A stretch of 34,915 bases of DNA from an uncultured Bacteroidota bacterium. GTDB taxonomy: Bacteria; Bacteroidota; Bacteroidia; Flavobacteriales; Flavobacteriaceae. Location of the stretch: contig CACJHA010000014.1 of NCBI GenBank assembly GCA_902593075.1, positions 1 through 34,915 on the forward strand. The letters are read 5' to 3'. Positions 34,529 to 34,915 of this stretch are shown in pieces; position 1 is the stretch's first letter; every line of letters begins with the position of its first letter. The notes under the pieces are model-generated. The model worked only from the letters and a program-made list of their open reading frames with translations, ran no database searches and was not told the origin of the DNA. The translations under genes were made by a program, and so were the position numbers.

Positions 34529-34915
34529 TTATTTAATAATTACTAAAGAAGGGTCAAATGGGTAGCGTCCAAAATCTTTTCCATAAATGGCCATTCCACC
34601 TTCTCCAGTTGTTTCAAGAAGAACTTTTATGAATCCATTTTCTTTAGATTCATTTAATTCTTCGTTAGACAGCGGAATTTTTACCAAATATCCATAAGAG
34701 CCTGCCTCTTTTAGAAATGGTTTTTCCTCATCTGGTCTTTCCCAATAATCCTTATCTTTTATCTTAGGTGTTGATATTATTTGATTATGCCAAGATAAAA
34801 TCCCCCTGTGATCGGCGGGGTCATCAACTAAAACTTTTTTTAATTTATTTTTATCATTAACTGATATAATAATTTCGGAAGGAAAAGCTATTTGGTCTGT
34901 CATTGGATAAGAATT
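34529..34915 (-). CDS. C-terminal fragment of an unrecognised protein, cut by window edge
   Basis: About 128 residues are visible. The frame stays open past the Met at 34903 through NSYP to the end of the window, so this is probably the tail of a longer protein rather than a small gene. It reads as beta-rich, with VLVDDPADHRGILSWHNQI and GEGGMAIYGKDFGRYPFDPS as the most distinctive parts, and has no signal or membrane segment here. It ends 30 bases before the GH109 start codon and is likely its upstream partner in the glycan-degrading transcript. I do not recognise the family well enough to name it. A carbohydrate-active enzyme tail is a guess from context. Confidence 0.6.
   Translation of the reverse strand, partial: NSYPMTDQIAFPSEIIISVNDKNKLKKVLVDDPADHRGILSWHNQIISTPKIKDKDYWERPDEEKPFLKEAGSYGYLVKIPLSNEELNESKENGFIKVLLETTGEGGMAIYGKDFGRYPFDPSLVIIK

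Overview
The window comes from an AT-rich member of the Bacteroidota, most likely a Flavobacteriia-type, probably marine, bacterium. The evidence is a SusC/SusD pair, many short lipoprotein signal peptides ending in Ser-Cys, TAnnTTTG-like promoter elements, A-rich leaders without clear Shine-Dalgarno sites, very tight gene packing, and PUL-type enzymes (GH20, GH109, carbohydrate acetylesterases). No tRNA, rRNA, CRISPR array, insertion sequence or regulator gene was seen. No gene-free stretch exceeds about 300 bases; the largest is the 290-base divergent spacer 17677-17966.

Layout. (1) 2-3822, plus strand: two tandem paralogous sialate O-acetylesterase-type (SGNH) carbohydrate esterases, the first cut by the window edge. 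(2) 3825-17676, minus strand: a tightly packed 12-gene inositol catabolism operon. In transcription order it holds a serine hydrolase lipoprotein, iolB copy 2, iolC copy 2, iolA, iolG, iolJ-type aldolase, iolE, iolB copy 1, a second Gfo/Idh/MocA dehydrogenase, iolC copy 1, iolD and an SSS-family sodium symporter. (3) 17677-17966: divergent promoter region with a candidate operator. (4) 17967-29810, plus strand: susC, susD, a clear intrinsic terminator, two tandem FG-GAP/ASPIC (CRTAC1-like) secreted proteins, a GH20 lipoprotein and a vanadium-haloperoxidase/PAP2-fold secreted enzyme. (5) 29847-34915, minus strand: a GH63/MGH1-like six-hairpin glycosidase, a second GH20, a GH109-type enzyme with a Tat signal, and the C-terminal piece of an unrecognised protein.

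How it may work together. The SusCD system with two GH20 enzymes, GH109, the six-hairpin glycosidase and acetylesterases points to uptake and trimming of an acetylated glycan rich in N-acetylhexosamines. The divergently transcribed operon would import inositol with sodium and convert it (IolG, IolE, IolD, IolB, IolC, IolJ, IolA) to dihydroxyacetone phosphate plus acetyl-CoA. The shared control region suggests, but does not prove, that inositol is a part or companion of the same substrate, for example an inositol-bearing glycolipid head group. The most unusual features are the duplicated and diverged iolB and iolC inside one operon, the second dehydrogenase, and the PAP2/haloperoxidase-fold enzyme with two FG-GAP/ASPIC proteins inside a glycan locus.
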